Shown: in pieces, positions 35,940-46,343 of the stretch | How the letters are laid out: each line of letters opens with the position of its first letter | Numbering within the stretch: position 1 is the stretch's first letter | From: Marinobacter bohaiensis | Lineage (GTDB): Bacteria > Pseudomonadota > Gammaproteobacteria > Pseudomonadales > Oleiphilaceae | Length of the DNA: 64,000 nt | Direction of reading: 5' to 3' | NCBI RefSeq assembly: GCF_003258515.1 | Contig: NZ_QGEH01000002.1 | Span: 1 to 64,000 of the forward strand | Notes under the pieces: generated by a model | Seen by the model: the letters and a program-made list of their open reading frames with translations, nothing else | What the model was told of the DNA's origin: nothing | The model's database searches: none | Program-made: the position numbers and the translations under genes

Positions 35940-37148
35940 TCACGGGGACGGCGGCTTCGGGTCAACAGCGGGGCTGTCGACACAGAAATGCTGAATCAGC
36001 CGGCCCAGGATATCCACCGCCGGCTTTACCTGGGACAGGTCCAGGTATTCGTCGGGCTGGTGCGCCTGATCGATGTGGCCGGGGCCCATGACCAGGGTTT
36101 CCATGCCCAGCTTCTGCAGCCAGGGCGCCTCGGTCGCGAACGCCACCGCCTCGGCGGAGTGGCCGGTCAGGCGCTCGCAGACCCGCACCAGTTCCGCATC
36201 GGCGTCGGTCTCGAACGGCGGTACGCCGTCGAACAGCGGCTCGAAGCGCAGGCCCAGCTCGCGGCGCTCGGCCTCGGGGGCGACGCGATCCAGGATCGAC
36301 TGGCGCAGCGCGTCCATGTCCATGCCCGGCAACGGACGCAGGTCGAAGTGCAGCTCGCAGTTGGCGCAGATGCGGTTGGGGTTGTCGCCACCGTGGATGC
36401 AGCCCAGGTTCATCGTCGGCACCTGCACCCGGAAGTTCGGGTTGCTGTATTGCGCCTGCCACTGATCGCGCAATTCCAAAAGGCCGCCGATGGCCGCGTG
36501 CATCCCTTCCAGGGCATTGCGGCCCAGCGACGGGTCGGACGAATGGCCGGACTGACCCTCGAACACCAGCCGCTCCATCATGATGCCCTTGTGCATGCGC
36601 ACCGGTTTGAGGCCGGTGGGCTCGCCAATCACCGCGTAGCGGCCCCTGGGATGCCCGGCTTCCGCCAGCGCCCGGGCGCCGTTCATGGAGCTTTCCTCAT
36701 CGGCGGTCGCGAGGATGATCAAAGGCTGCTGCAGAGGCGTGTCCAGGAACGCGCTCGCCGCTTCGATCGCCAGCGCAAAGAAGCCCTTCATGTCGCAGGT
36801 GCCCAGACCGTACCAGCGATCGTCGCGTTCGGTCAGGGTAAAGGGGTCGCTTTGCCAGCGGGACTCATCGAACGGCACGGTGTCGGTATGGCCCGACAGC
36901 ACCAGACCGCCAGGTCCCTGGCCCAGGGTCGCCACCAGGTTATACTTGCCCGGCATCCCCGGCACCGGCAGCGTCTCCACGGCGAACCCCATGGGTTCGA
37001 GCCACTCCGCCAGGGTCTGGATCACCGCCTCGTTGCTGTGGTCCCAGTCCGGCGATGCACTACTGATCGACGGCTGAGAGATCAGCCGCGCCAGCATCTG
37101 CTGAACGCCCATCGCGGGCTTCTCCCGCTTCTGTGCCTGCTGTGTCAT
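35940..37148 (-). CDS. argE: Acetylornithine deacetylase
   Basis: 402 residues of the M20 family: LVLSGHTDTVPFD (zinc His and Asp), GLGTCDMKG (bridging Asp), ADEESSMNGA (catalytic Glu) and GEPTGLKPVR. Hydrolyses N-acetylornithine to ornithine. The start at 37148 (MTQQAQKRE, GAGAGG upstream) overlaps the preceding gene by 89 bases; MGVQQML at 37112 would reduce the overlap to 53. The upstream neighbour and argA are on the same strand. Confidence 0.94.
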   Translation of the reverse strand: MTQQAQKREKPAMGVQQMLARLISQPSISSASPDWDHSNEAVIQTLAEWLEPMGFAVETLPVPGMPGKYNLVATLGQGPGGLVLSGHTDTVPFDESRWQSDPFTLTERDDRWYGLGTCDMKGFFALAIEAASAFLDTPLQQPLIILATADEESSMNGARALAEAGHPRGRYAVIGEPTGLKPVRMHKGIMMERLVFEGQSGHSSDPSLGRNALEGMHAAIGGLLELRDQWQAQYSNPNFRVQVPTMNLGCIHGGDNPNRICANCELHFDLRPLPGMDMDALRQSILDRVAPEAERRELGLRFEPLFDGVPPFETDADAELVRVCERLTGHSAEAVAFATEAPWLQKLGMETLVMGPGHIDQAHQPDEYLDLSQVKPAVDILGRLIQHFCVDSPAVDPKPPSP

Positions 37149-38496
37149 CCGGCGCCTCTCTCGATTCCTGTTCACTCGATTTCGGTCTATTCGATCCAAT
37201 GTCAGGGGTTTCCGGTTCGCGGCCGGTGTCGTTCTGTCTGCGCCTTACTTCGAACAGTGTAATGGCTGAACGGGCCAGAGGATAGGCGACGGCGCCGCCA
37301 TCCACGATGCGTGTGACCTCCAGGCGTCGATCGTCGATGCCGGACAGACGGCCGTCTACCACCCGGCCGCTTTGCAGGGTGGCGCGCACATCACGCCCCA
37401 GCCAGCGTTCGGCCTGCTCCGGCGCGGTTGGCCGGTAGGTCACCGCATCGTCCGGCACCGCCGGAGCCTCCTCGGCGGGCGCGGCCACAACAGACTCCGG
37501 GGCCGGCGGTTGGTGACTGACGAACAGGTCCGGTACCCGGGCACCGTTGTAGAACACGTCGAAACTCCGCTCCGGCGCTTCCACCTCAACACCGTCCCCG
37601 GTGACCGGCTCACCGCGACGGGGCAGGCCCAGCAGAGGCGAGCCGGGCCAGAGCGTGGCCTTGAGTTCGCCGCCGTCACGCAGCCAGACCTTGTACAGGG
37701 CCCGCAGCTGATCGCTCATTTGGTGATGGCTGGCCTGCAGACGCCCGGCAAAATCCGCCGTCGCCCGGCTCGCCCACTGTTCCGGGGACTGGTTGCCTTC
37801 ACGGGCGCAGTAGGCCGCCAACCGGCGCATGAAACCACCGTCCCGCAGGACCGCCACCACCGGCCCGGGCAACTCCCGCCAGGCGGCGTCTTCCAGCTGT
37901 GCCTGGCGCAGGTGCAGGGCCGGCAGCTGCAGTTCCATGCTGCCCAGCTTGCCCGCCTGCAGGTCCACCTGCAGGCCGCCGTGGTCGCCGTCCTGGGCCG
38001 GCGGAGTCTGTTGGATGCGCAGGTCGCCGGCGATCCGGTCAACGCCCAGGGCCATCAGGCTGGCCAGGTCGAGCTGGCCGTTGCCGCAGGGAATAACGAC
38101 CGCTCGGTTGACCGCCGCCGCATGCCCGGGCGCCACCCAGTCGGTCAGCAACGGGCTGGCCAGAGCCATGTTCAGGTTCTCGACGTGCAGCTGCCAATGC
38201 GACGGCAACGGGCCGCCGGCGAGGGATTCAAGCAGGGCCGAGGTGCCGCCGGTCTCGAACGTCAGGCGGGTGGCCCGCACCGGTTCGCTGATGGCGAAGT
38301 GGCGATATTCCACGTCGTATATGGAAATCTGTCCGGACAGGCTTGATCCGATGCGCCCCCAGCTCAGGGAACCTTGCGACGCCAGTTCCGTCTGCAGGTG
38401 CGTCAGCCCCCGGTTGACCTGGAACCAGGCCGCACCCTTGAAGCCGACGTAGGCCAACAGGAGAAGACCGAGAAGGGACAAAAACAGCTTTTTCAT
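37060..38496 (-). CDS. Membrane-anchored protein of unknown function upstream of argE
   Basis: 478 residues: a single N-terminal anchor (MKKLFLSLLGLLLLAYVGF), a long periplasmic region with AsmA/DUF945-like features early on (LSWGRIGSSLSGQISIYDVEYRHF), a short C-terminal beta domain (RDVRATLQSGRVVDGRLSG, YPLARSAITLFEVRR) reminiscent of Sm-like folds, and a low-complexity acidic tail. No known function. The tail overlaps the argE start in another frame, implying translational coupling. Confidence 0.78.
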   Translation of the reverse strand: MKKLFLSLLGLLLLAYVGFKGAAWFQVNRGLTHLQTELASQGSLSWGRIGSSLSGQISIYDVEYRHFAISEPVRATRLTFETGGTSALLESLAGGPLPSHWQLHVENLNMALASPLLTDWVAPGHAAAVNRAVVIPCGNGQLDLASLMALGVDRIAGDLRIQQTPPAQDGDHGGLQVDLQAGKLGSMELQLPALHLRQAQLEDAAWRELPGPVVAVLRDGGFMRRLAAYCAREGNQSPEQWASRATADFAGRLQASHHQMSDQLRALYKVWLRDGGELKATLWPGSPLLGLPRRGEPVTGDGVEVEAPERSFDVFYNGARVPDLFVSHQPPAPESVVAAPAEEAPAVPDDAVTYRPTAPEQAERWLGRDVRATLQSGRVVDGRLSGIDDRRLEVTRIVDGGAVAYPLARSAITLFEVRRRQNDTGREPETPDIGSNRPKSSEQESREAPDDTAGTEAGEARDGRSADAGAADLSAVDQ

Positions 38497-38774
38497 GCCG
38501 ACTACTCTTTTTGGACGGACCCGTTTCCCGACGGCCCCGGGTTCCGCCAACTACGTTGTGTTCCATGGAGATCATGCCTGCCATGGCGGGGTGACCCGGT
38601 CTTTGAGGGCACGATTCCCTGTGCCGCCCATTTCGACATATTCGTGATGCGATCCGTGGGTCAGACTGACCCTGGCCGGCTCCACGTGTCGACCGGTTCT
38701 ATACTGTAGCAGGACAACTGCATCTTGCGATGTGACCAGACCTCATTTCCAGCACGGCACACGAGCGGGGCTCT

Positions 38775-39215
38775 ATGATCCATCAGCACGAACGCGCCTA
38801 CATCCGTCATCCCGCCGACATCCCCCTGGACGTAGAACCCACCCGCGACTGTGGCTGCACCGGCGCTGTCCGCAACCTCAGCCGCGGTGGCCTGGCGTTT
38901 TCATCGCCACAACCCTACCTGCCGGGGGATAGCATCGATCTGATCATCCGCTGCTGCCCCGATCCGCTCAACGTGCGCGGCGAAGTGGTCTGGTGCGAGG
39001 GGCACGACAGTCAGTACGTGGTGGGCGTCGCCTTTTTCAGTGCCGGCGACGCCTATCAGGTGAGGATGGTGGAACAGATCTGCCAGATCGAGCAGTACCG
39101 ACGCGACGTGCGCCACCGGCAGAAGCGAGAGTTAACGCTGGAAGAAGCGGCCCGCGAGTGGATCGAGCGTTACGCGGGCAGCTTCGCCCAGTCCGGCTGG
39201 TCCGACGATCAGTAG
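38775..39215 (+). CDS. PilZ domain protein
   Basis: 146 residues with the cyclic-di-GMP-binding motifs of PilZ: RAYIRH (RxxxR) near residue 7 and VRNLSRGGLAF (NxSxxG). A short helical C-terminal extension follows (ELTLEEAAREWIERYAGSF). Probably a stand-alone cytoplasmic cyclic-di-GMP receptor; the output partner is unknown. It is convergent with argB. Confidence 0.9.
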   Translation: MIHQHERAYIRHPADIPLDVEPTRDCGCTGAVRNLSRGGLAFSSPQPYLPGDSIDLIIRCCPDPLNVRGEVVWCEGHDSQYVVGVAFFSAGDAYQVRMVEQICQIEQYRRDVRHRQKRELTLEEAAREWIERYAGSFAQSGWSDDQ

Positions 39216-39238
39216 CCCGGACCCGCGGGAGCGGCGAA

Positions 39239-40147
<909 letters not shown>

Positions 40148-40248
40148 TCAGATCAGGTGGGCCGGCCGGCTCGATGCCGCACCGGCCCGTTGGATTCGGG
40201 GAAGGGATATTGTATAGCGGGGCGCCGGCGACGCAACGCCCCGCTCGA

Positions 40249-42864
40249 TCAGAAGTCCGTTGTGACGCTGGGTGCCACGCGCGCCAGCTGATCGCGGAAA
40301 ATGCACTTGATACGCTCCAGGGCTTCGTCGGTTTCCGCTTCGAAACGCAGCACCAGCACCGGCGTGGTGTTGGAGGCCCGGCACAGACCCCAGCCGTCCG
40401 GGTAGTCGACCCGCACGCCGTCGATGTCGGACACGTTGCCGTCGCCGAAGTCACCCTCCTCGCTGAGCTTGTCGACGATGTCGAACTTGGTCTCGTCGGT
40501 GACCGTCACGTTCAGTTCCGGCGTGCTGATGTCCTCCGGGAACTCGGCGAAGACGTCCTCGCTGTCCCGGTCCTCGACACCGAGGATTTCCAGCAGCCGC
40601 GCCGCCGAATAAAGGCCGTCGTCGAAGCCGTACCAGCGCTCCTTGAAGAAGACGTGACCGGACATCTCCCCGGCCAGCAGCGCGCCGGTTTCCTTCATCT
40701 TGGCCTTCATCAGGGAATGGCCGGTTTTCCACATGATGGGGCGGCCACCGGCCTCGTTGACCACGTTGGCCAGGCGGCGACTGCACTTCACGTCGTAGAG
40801 AATGTCGGAGCCCGGGTTGCGCGAGACCACGTCCCGGGCAAACAGCATCAGCAACCGGTCGGGCCAGATGATCTTGCCGGTGTTGGTGACCACGCCCAGG
40901 CGATCGCCGTCGCCGTCGAACGCCAGGCCGATGTCGGCGCTCTCGGCCTTCACTTTCTCGATCAGCGCCTGCAGGTTCTCGGGCTTGCCCGGGTCCGGGT
41001 GGTGGTTCGGGAAGCGACCGTCCACCTCGCAGAACAGGGGCACCACTTCACAGCCCAGCTCTTCCACCAGGATCGGCGCCAGTTCGCCGGCAATGCCGTT
41101 ACCGGCGTCGAGCACCACCTTGAGCGGCGCGGCCACGGCGATATCACCGACGATCCGGTCCAGGTAGGCGCGACGCACATCCTGCTCGGAATAATCGCCC
41201 TGCCCCTGGGTCAGGTCAGCGCTCTGGATGCGGCCCAGCAGTTTCTGGATCGCATCGCCGGACAGGGTTTCCCCGCCCAGCATCATTTTCAGGCCGTTGT
41301 AGTTGGCCGGGTTGTGGCTGCCGGTGACCATCACGCCGGAACCGGTGCCCAGCTCGTGGGTGGCGAAGTACAGAACCGGGGTCGGTACGGCGCCGACGTT
41401 GATGACGTTGCAGCCGGTGCTCATCAGGCCCCGGCTCAGTGCATCGGCCAGCTCCGGGCTGGAGTGGCGGCCATCGTAGCCGACGCAGATGTCGGTCAAC
41501 TGGCGACTCTGCGCCTCGCTGCCGATGGCCCGGCCAATCTCGTGCACCACCTCGGCGGTCAGGGTCTCGCCCACCACGCCGCGAATGTCGTAGGCGCGGA
41601 AGATCGAGGGCGAGACGTCGGCCACGGCGGGCGCTTCCTCGACGCCGAAACCGTCATCGCCACCGGATGCGCCGAAACCCAGTACGTCCTCATCGCTGTC
41701 CAGCATGTCGATGTCGAGCATGTCGTTTTCCTGGAACAGCGGCTCCTCCGCCGGAACACTGCCACCGCCCTTGGCCGGGGCCGGTGTGGCTTTGGCCGCT
41801 TTCTTAGCCGCTTCCTCGGCCTTGCCGACCCGCTTGTCCACCGCCTGGGACAGGCGATTCAGCACTTCACCGATCGACGCCACCAGATCCCATTTGAAAG
41901 CCGGCTGCTTCTGGCGCTCGCCGGCAAACGCCTTGTGCGCCCACTGGATCAGACCGGACGCGTCCCGGCGCAGGTCCGACTGCGCCCCCTTGAGCAGGAA
42001 CCAGATCAGCGCCATGGCCACCAGGGCCGGCACCAGGATAACCAGCATCGCCAGCACCGGGTTCACCAGCGGCGCCGATGCCGGTTGGGACTGGTAGGTC
42101 ACCGACCAGTTGGGCGCCGACAGCGCGCGGGTCAGGGTCTCGCCCTGGCCGTTGCCCCGCGCCAGGATGGTCTGCTCGCTGCCGGAGACGGTCTGCACCA
42201 GCGCCCGGCGGCCGCCGTCCGTACCCAGCGCCGGCGCGATCACCGACGGGTCGAACACCACCAGCAGGGTGCCCCGCACCGCCTGGCTGGTCGGATCGCT
42301 GATCGGGGTAGCGAACTGCACATACCATTTGTTGTCCCGAGGGAAAGCATCAGGATGCACCGCGCGACCGGACTCCGCCTTCTTGGCGAGGTCCAGGTTG
42401 ACGAAGCTCAGCTCAAAGCCGGTACCGGCCTGACGCCCCACCTGGCCATACGGGAACAGGAACACCGCCTGGGTGCCGGGCAGCATCTGCCTGAGGTCGC
42501 GGGTCAGGCGGGCACGTCGATCCGCATCGTCGATCGCCTCCGCCACGTGACGCTGCTGACTGTAGCCCTTGACCACCGCCCGCAGCAGCTCCAGCCGCTG
42601 CTCCAGCCGTGCCTTGGCGCTGTCCGCCGCGAGCACCGCCTGCTGGGTCTCGCGCTGCGCCTGGGCCGGCTGCAGTACGAGGAACCACATCAGCGCCGCC
42701 GCGGCAATGCCGCTGAGCAGCACCACCGCGGCCTGCTGCCCCCCAATCCCTGCCAGCTTCTTCAGACCCTTGCGCTTGTCGGCGCCGCCTTTGGAAGCTT
42801 TCTTCGGCTTCTCTGATTTCTCCCCCGCCGGGGCGTCCGCTGCCTTTTTCTTGCCGAGTTTCAT
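40249..42864 (-). CDS. algC: Phosphomannomutase/phosphoglucomutase with membrane-anchored N-terminal extension
   Basis: 871 residues. The C-terminal ~455 are a complete AlgC-type mutase: SIFRAYDIRG, the phosphoserine loop VTGSHNPANYNG near 515, the metal loop DGDGDR near 653, GEMSGH and the phosphate-binding RASNTTP. The N-terminal ~410 hold a Lys-rich start, a membrane helix (VLLSGIAAAALMWFLVL), a likely periplasmic domain, a second helix (LAMLVILVPALVAMALIWFLL) and an acidic linker. Long AlgC forms are known in pseudomonads. Supplies mannose-1-P and glucose-1-P for LPS and exopolysaccharide. Start at 42864 has GGGA upstream. Confidence 0.93.
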   Translation of the reverse strand: MKLGKKKAADAPAGEKSEKPKKASKGGADKRKGLKKLAGIGGQQAAVVLLSGIAAAALMWFLVLQPAQAQRETQQAVLAADSAKARLEQRLELLRAVVKGYSQQRHVAEAIDDADRRARLTRDLRQMLPGTQAVFLFPYGQVGRQAGTGFELSFVNLDLAKKAESGRAVHPDAFPRDNKWYVQFATPISDPTSQAVRGTLLVVFDPSVIAPALGTDGGRRALVQTVSGSEQTILARGNGQGETLTRALSAPNWSVTYQSQPASAPLVNPVLAMLVILVPALVAMALIWFLLKGAQSDLRRDASGLIQWAHKAFAGERQKQPAFKWDLVASIGEVLNRLSQAVDKRVGKAEEAAKKAAKATPAPAKGGGSVPAEEPLFQENDMLDIDMLDSDEDVLGFGASGGDDGFGVEEAPAVADVSPSIFRAYDIRGVVGETLTAEVVHEIGRAIGSEAQSRQLTDICVGYDGRHSSPELADALSRGLMSTGCNVINVGAVPTPVLYFATHELGTGSGVMVTGSHNPANYNGLKMMLGGETLSGDAIQKLLGRIQSADLTQGQGDYSEQDVRRAYLDRIVGDIAVAAPLKVVLDAGNGIAGELAPILVEELGCEVVPLFCEVDGRFPNHHPDPGKPENLQALIEKVKAESADIGLAFDGDGDRLGVVTNTGKIIWPDRLLMLFARDVVSRNPGSDILYDVKCSRRLANVVNEAGGRPIMWKTGHSLMKAKMKETGALLAGEMSGHVFFKERWYGFDDGLYSAARLLEILGVEDRDSEDVFAEFPEDISTPELNVTVTDETKFDIVDKLSEEGDFGDGNVSDIDGVRVDYPDGWGLCRASNTTPVLVLRFEAETDEALERIKCIFRDQLARVAPSVTTDF

Positions 42865-42940
42865 AGCGATCCCGTTATTCTTCTTGAATCCTGATGTTGC
42901 CAGTATAGTTCCCCCGCGCCGGGCCCGGTCGGGCCCGCCG

Positions 42941-43402
42941 TCACGCCTTGCCGGTGGAGCCGAAGCCGCCCTCGCCCCGCGCGCTGTTGTCGAAGCTGTC
43001 GACGATCTCGAAGTCGCCCTGCACCACCGGCACCAGCACCAGTTGCGCGATGCGCTCCCCCGGCTCGATGGTGAATGTGGTCTGGCCACGGTTCCAGCAG
43101 GACACCATCAGCTCGCCCTGATAATCCGAGTCGATCAGGCCCACCAGATTGCCCAGCACGATGCCATGCTTATGGCCCAGCCCGGAGCGCGGCAGGATCA
43201 TCGCCGCCAGGGAAGGATCGCCGATGTGCAGCGCCAGGCCGGTGGGCAGCAGCTCCGTCTGGCCCGGCTCCAGCGTCAGCGGGCCGTCCAGGCAGGCGCG
43301 CAGGTCGAGGCCGGCGGATCCTTCCGTGGCGTAGGTGGGCATCGGGATGTCGGTGCCGATGCGGTCGTTGAGGATGCGTACCTGGAAGGTCTGTCGAGTC
43401 AT
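42941..43402 (-). CDS. dut: dUTP pyrophosphatase
   Basis: 153 residues with all five trimeric dUTPase motifs: [43 protein letters not shown] and the C-terminal GEGGFGSTG. Hydrolyses dUTP to dUMP. Lies between coaBC and algC, the usual order in Pseudomonas relatives. Confidence 0.97.
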   Translation of the reverse strand: MTRQTFQVRILNDRIGTDIPMPTYATEGSAGLDLRACLDGPLTLEPGQTELLPTGLALHIGDPSLAAMILPRSGLGHKHGIVLGNLVGLIDSDYQGELMVSCWNRGQTTFTIEPGERIAQLVLVPVVQGDFEIVDSFDNSARGEGGFGSTGKA

Positions 43403-43497
43403 TCAGTACACCTTGGCTCTGTGTCTTTCTTGAATAGGTTGAAATAAGGTCCGTGTTGAATCGTGCCGCTCGTGATCTACGGCCGTCGTTCATCGAA

Positions 43498-44697
43498 TCA
43501 GTGAGAGCCCACCCGTTCGGCGATCAGGGCCACCAGTTCGCGAGCCAGCCCCAGCTTATCGGCCGGCGGGAAGGCCAGGCTGTCATTGCCCCAATAGACG
43601 GTCACCGCGTTGCTGTCGCTGTTGAATCCCAGCCCTGGCGTGGACACATCATTGGCGACAATCATGTCGAGATGTTTACGGGCCATCTTGTCCCGGGCGT
43701 AGTGCTCCACATCCCGGGTCTCGGCAGCGAATCCCACAGTGAAAGGTTTGTCGCGGCGACCGGCAATGCGGGCGAGAATGTCCTCGTTACGCACCAGCGC
43801 CACACTCATCTCGGCGTCGGATTTCTTGATCTTGTCACCGGCGCAGTCCGCCGGCCGGTAATCCGCCACGGCGGCGGTGGCGATGAACAGGTCGCAGCCA
43901 TCATTGACCGCCGTTTCGGTGGCCGCCAGCATCTCCGCCGCGGTGGTGACCGACTCGCGCCGCACGCCGGCCGGGCATTCCAGCGTCACCGGGCCACTCA
44001 CCAGCAGCACCTCGGCGCCGGCGTCCCGGGCAGCCATGGCCAGGGCGTAGCCCATCTTGCCGGAGCTGTGGTTGGTGATGTAGCGCACCGGATCCAGCGG
44101 CTCGCGGGTGGGGCCGGCGGTGATCACCACCCGCTTACCGGCGAGCGGTCTGGGCCCGTCAAGGCGATCCAGCAGGCGGCCGGCCAGGGCATCGGGCTCG
44201 ACCATACGCCCCGGGCCCACGTCGCCGCAGGCCTGATCGCCGGCGTCCGGCCCCCAGAGTTCCACCTGGGGATCGTCCGCCAGCAGGCGGGCGTTGCGTT
44301 GGGTGCGGGCGTTGCTCCACATGGCCTGATTCATCGCCGGGGCGAGGATGATGGGCGCGGTGGTGGCGCTGCACACCGTGGTCAACAGATCGTCGGCCAT
44401 GCCGTTGGCGAGCCGCGCCATGAAGTCGGCCGAGGCCGGAGCCACCAGGACCACATCGGCCCAGCGGGCCAGCTCGATGTGCCCCATGCCCATTTCGGCG
44501 TCGGGGTCGAGCAGCGAGGTGCGCACGGCTTCGCCGCTGAGGGCCTGGAAGGTCATGGCGGTGACGAAGGCTTCAGCGCCGGGGGTCATGACCACCCGCA
44601 CCTGGTGGCCGGCCTTTTTCAGCAACCTCACCAGCTCCGCGCTCTTGTAGGCCGCAATGCCACCGGTGATGCCCAGGAGAATCTGTTTTTGCGCCAT
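43498..44697 (-). CDS. coaBC: Bifunctional phosphopantothenoylcysteine decarboxylase/phosphopantothenate-cysteine ligase
   Basis: 399 residues. The CoaC half has GITGGIAAYKSAEL, APAMNQAMW and the ACGDVGPGRM catalytic Cys loop. The CoaB half has TAGPTREPLDPVRYITN, the HSSGKMG loop and VGFAAET. Two steps of coenzyme A synthesis. Start at 44697 (MAQKQILLG) with CGGAG upstream; an upstream in-frame Met at 44715 is less likely. coaD, a later step, lies at 52 kb. Confidence 0.96.
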   Translation of the reverse strand: MAQKQILLGITGGIAAYKSAELVRLLKKAGHQVRVVMTPGAEAFVTAMTFQALSGEAVRTSLLDPDAEMGMGHIELARWADVVLVAPASADFMARLANGMADDLLTTVCSATTAPIILAPAMNQAMWSNARTQRNARLLADDPQVELWGPDAGDQACGDVGPGRMVEPDALAGRLLDRLDGPRPLAGKRVVITAGPTREPLDPVRYITNHSSGKMGYALAMAARDAGAEVLLVSGPVTLECPAGVRRESVTTAAEMLAATETAVNDGCDLFIATAAVADYRPADCAGDKIKKSDAEMSVALVRNEDILARIAGRRDKPFTVGFAAETRDVEHYARDKMARKHLDMIVANDVSTPGLGFNSDSNAVTVYWGNDSLAFPPADKLGLARELVALIAERVGSH

Positions 44698-44944
44698 GTC
44701 GGCTCCGTTATCCAACCGCAGATAGAGACCGTTGATAAACGCACTAAGATAGCATCGACCGGGCGCTGCCGACAGTCCGGAAGACGTGTTAACCTGTTGC
44801 TGGCGCAGGATGCGCCGTTACCGTCTGTAACAGGGAGACCCGCCCAGCCACACGCATAAGGCCCGGCCACTCGCTGTATAAGGAAGACACACCAGGAAAG
44901 ACACAGCGGCTGGTTTTCGACCGGTCGCCCCGGAGGGAATCGGG

Positions 44945-45622
44945 ATGCCAGATACCACACCGTGGCCGACGGACGAGCGGCCCCGCGAACGCCTGCTGAA
45001 ACATGGCGCGGACAGCCTGACCGACGCCGAACTGCTGGCCATTTTCCTGCGTACCGGCACCGCCGGCCAACCGGTGATGGCGCTGTCGCGCTCGCTGATC
45101 GAGGAGTTCGGCAGCCTGCGCGCGATGATGACAGCCTCGGCGGAGCGCTTCTGCGCCATTCGCGGCCTGGGCACCGCCAAGTACGCCCAGCTGCAGGCCG
45201 CGCAGGAAATGGCCCGGCGCGTGTTCGACCACGCCCTGGATCAGGGCGAGCCCCTCACCTCGCCCGACGACACCCGCCGCTACCTGGCCAGCCGCCTGGC
45301 CCACTACCCGCATGAGGTGTTCGCCGCCCTGTTCCTGGACAACCGCCATCGCATCCTGCGCTACACCGAACTGTTCCGCGGCACCATCGACGGGGCGGCG
45401 GTTTATCCCCGGGAGGTGGTGCGACAGGCGCTGGAGCACAATGCGGCGGCGGTGATTTTCGCCCACAACCACCCGTCCGGTGTGGCGGAGCCCAGCCAGG
45501 CGGACATCAGCCTGACCCGGCGTCTGTCCGACGCCCTGACGCTGGTGGATATCCGCGTCCTGGATCACATGGTGGTCGGCCACGGCGAGGTGGTTTCGCT
45601 GGCCGAACGCGGGCTATTATGA
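44945..45622 (+). CDS. radC: RadC-family JAB/MPN protein
   Basis: 225 residues: an N-terminal HhH-like region ([34 protein letters not shown]) and the JAB metal site with [14 protein letters not shown]. RadC is no longer thought to be a classic repair enzyme; the function is unresolved. It is divergent from coaBC and upstream of rpmBG, as in many gammaproteobacteria. Confidence 0.95.
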   Translation: MPDTTPWPTDERPRERLLKHGADSLTDAELLAIFLRTGTAGQPVMALSRSLIEEFGSLRAMMTASAERFCAIRGLGTAKYAQLQAAQEMARRVFDHALDQGEPLTSPDDTRRYLASRLAHYPHEVFAALFLDNRHRILRYTELFRGTIDGAAVYPREVVRQALEHNAAAVIFAHNHPSGVAEPSQADISLTRRLSDALTLVDIRVLDHMVVGHGEVVSLAERGLL

Positions 45623-45684
45623 GCGGCTCGAACCACGCGACATGCGTAGTGACCGAAAGAACTGATCAAATTCCCAACATTTTT

Positions 45685-45713
45685 TTGCGTTGGGTTTTGC
45701 ATTCTGGTATAAA
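45685..45713 (+). promoter_or_regulatory. Sigma70-type promoter of rpmB-rpmG
   Basis: TTGCGT (45685-45690), 17-base spacer, TATAAA (45708-45713), about 95 bases upstream of rpmB. A GC-rich stretch follows the -10 region, as expected for ribosomal-protein promoters (stringent-control discriminator, inference). Confidence 0.75.
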
Positions 45714-45807
45714 AGCGTCCCTTTCTGGCGGCGTCTGGCGAGCACCCAGAGGCGCGAAATAAAGAATTCCGTATTTCAGGACTTAAGAGCTCAGGTCGGA
45801 GGCAAAC

Positions 45808-46044
45808 ATGTCCAGAGTCTGTCAGGTTACCGGTAAGCGACCGGTCACCGGTAATAACGTTTCTCACGCGATGAACCACACCAAGCGTCGTTTTCTGCCG
45901 AATCTGCAGAACCATCGCTTTTGGGTAGAGTCTGAAAAGCGCTTTGTTAAGCTGCGCGTTTCTACCAAGGGTATGCGTATCATCGATAAAAAAGGCATTG
46001 ACGCTGTGCTGGCCGACCTTCGTGCCCGCGGCGAGAAAGTGTAA
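45808..46044 (+). CDS. rpmB: 50S ribosomal protein L28
   Basis: 78 residues, full-length L28: [50 protein letters not shown] good RBS (GGAGG) precedes the ATG. Cotranscribed with rpmG, 11 bases downstream. Confidence 0.98.
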   Translation: MSRVCQVTGKRPVTGNNVSHAMNHTKRRFLPNLQNHRFWVESEKRFVKLRVSTKGMRIIDKKGIDAVLADLRARGEKV

Positions 46045-46055
46045 GGAGCCGCATC

Positions 46056-46211
46056 ATGCGCGAGAAGATTAGACTGGTATCATCAGCAGGAACGGGTCAC
46101 TTCTACACGACCCACAAGAACAAGCGCAACACGCCTGAAAAGATCGAGATCAAGAAGTACGATCCGGTCGTTCGCAAGCACGTTGCCTACAAGGAAGCCA
46201 AGATCAAGTAA
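46056..46211 (+). CDS. rpmG: 50S ribosomal protein L33
   Basis: 51 residues reading [20 protein letters not shown] and ending [10 protein letters not shown]. This is the cysteine-free form of L33, so it does not need zinc. AAGGAG lies just upstream of the ATG. A terminator follows immediately. Confidence 0.98.
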   Translation: MREKIRLVSSAGTGHFYTTHKNKRNTPEKIEIKKYDPVVRKHVAYKEAKIK

Positions 46212-46231
46212 TTGGTCTGCTTCTGGAAAAG

Positions 46232-46264
46232 CCGGCGCTCACTCAGGTGACCGCCGGTTTTTTT
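46232..46264 (+). terminator. Rho-independent terminator of rpmB-rpmG
   Basis: CCGGCG (46232-46237) pairs with CGCCGG (46252-46257), extended by an inner CAC/GTG pairing, and is followed by seven T. Confidence 0.93.
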
Positions 46265-46343
46265 GTGCCCGCTATTCCAAGTCTCCCGAGCGACGCCCAG
46301 GGTCCGGCTTTCCCCGAAAAGACGTCAGATTCCCGAGAAAACG

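Noticed and set aside
40174-42816. 880-codon antisense frame opposite algC
   Set aside because: The minus-strand mutase has every catalytic motif; the antisense protein has none and is His/Gln/Arg-rich.
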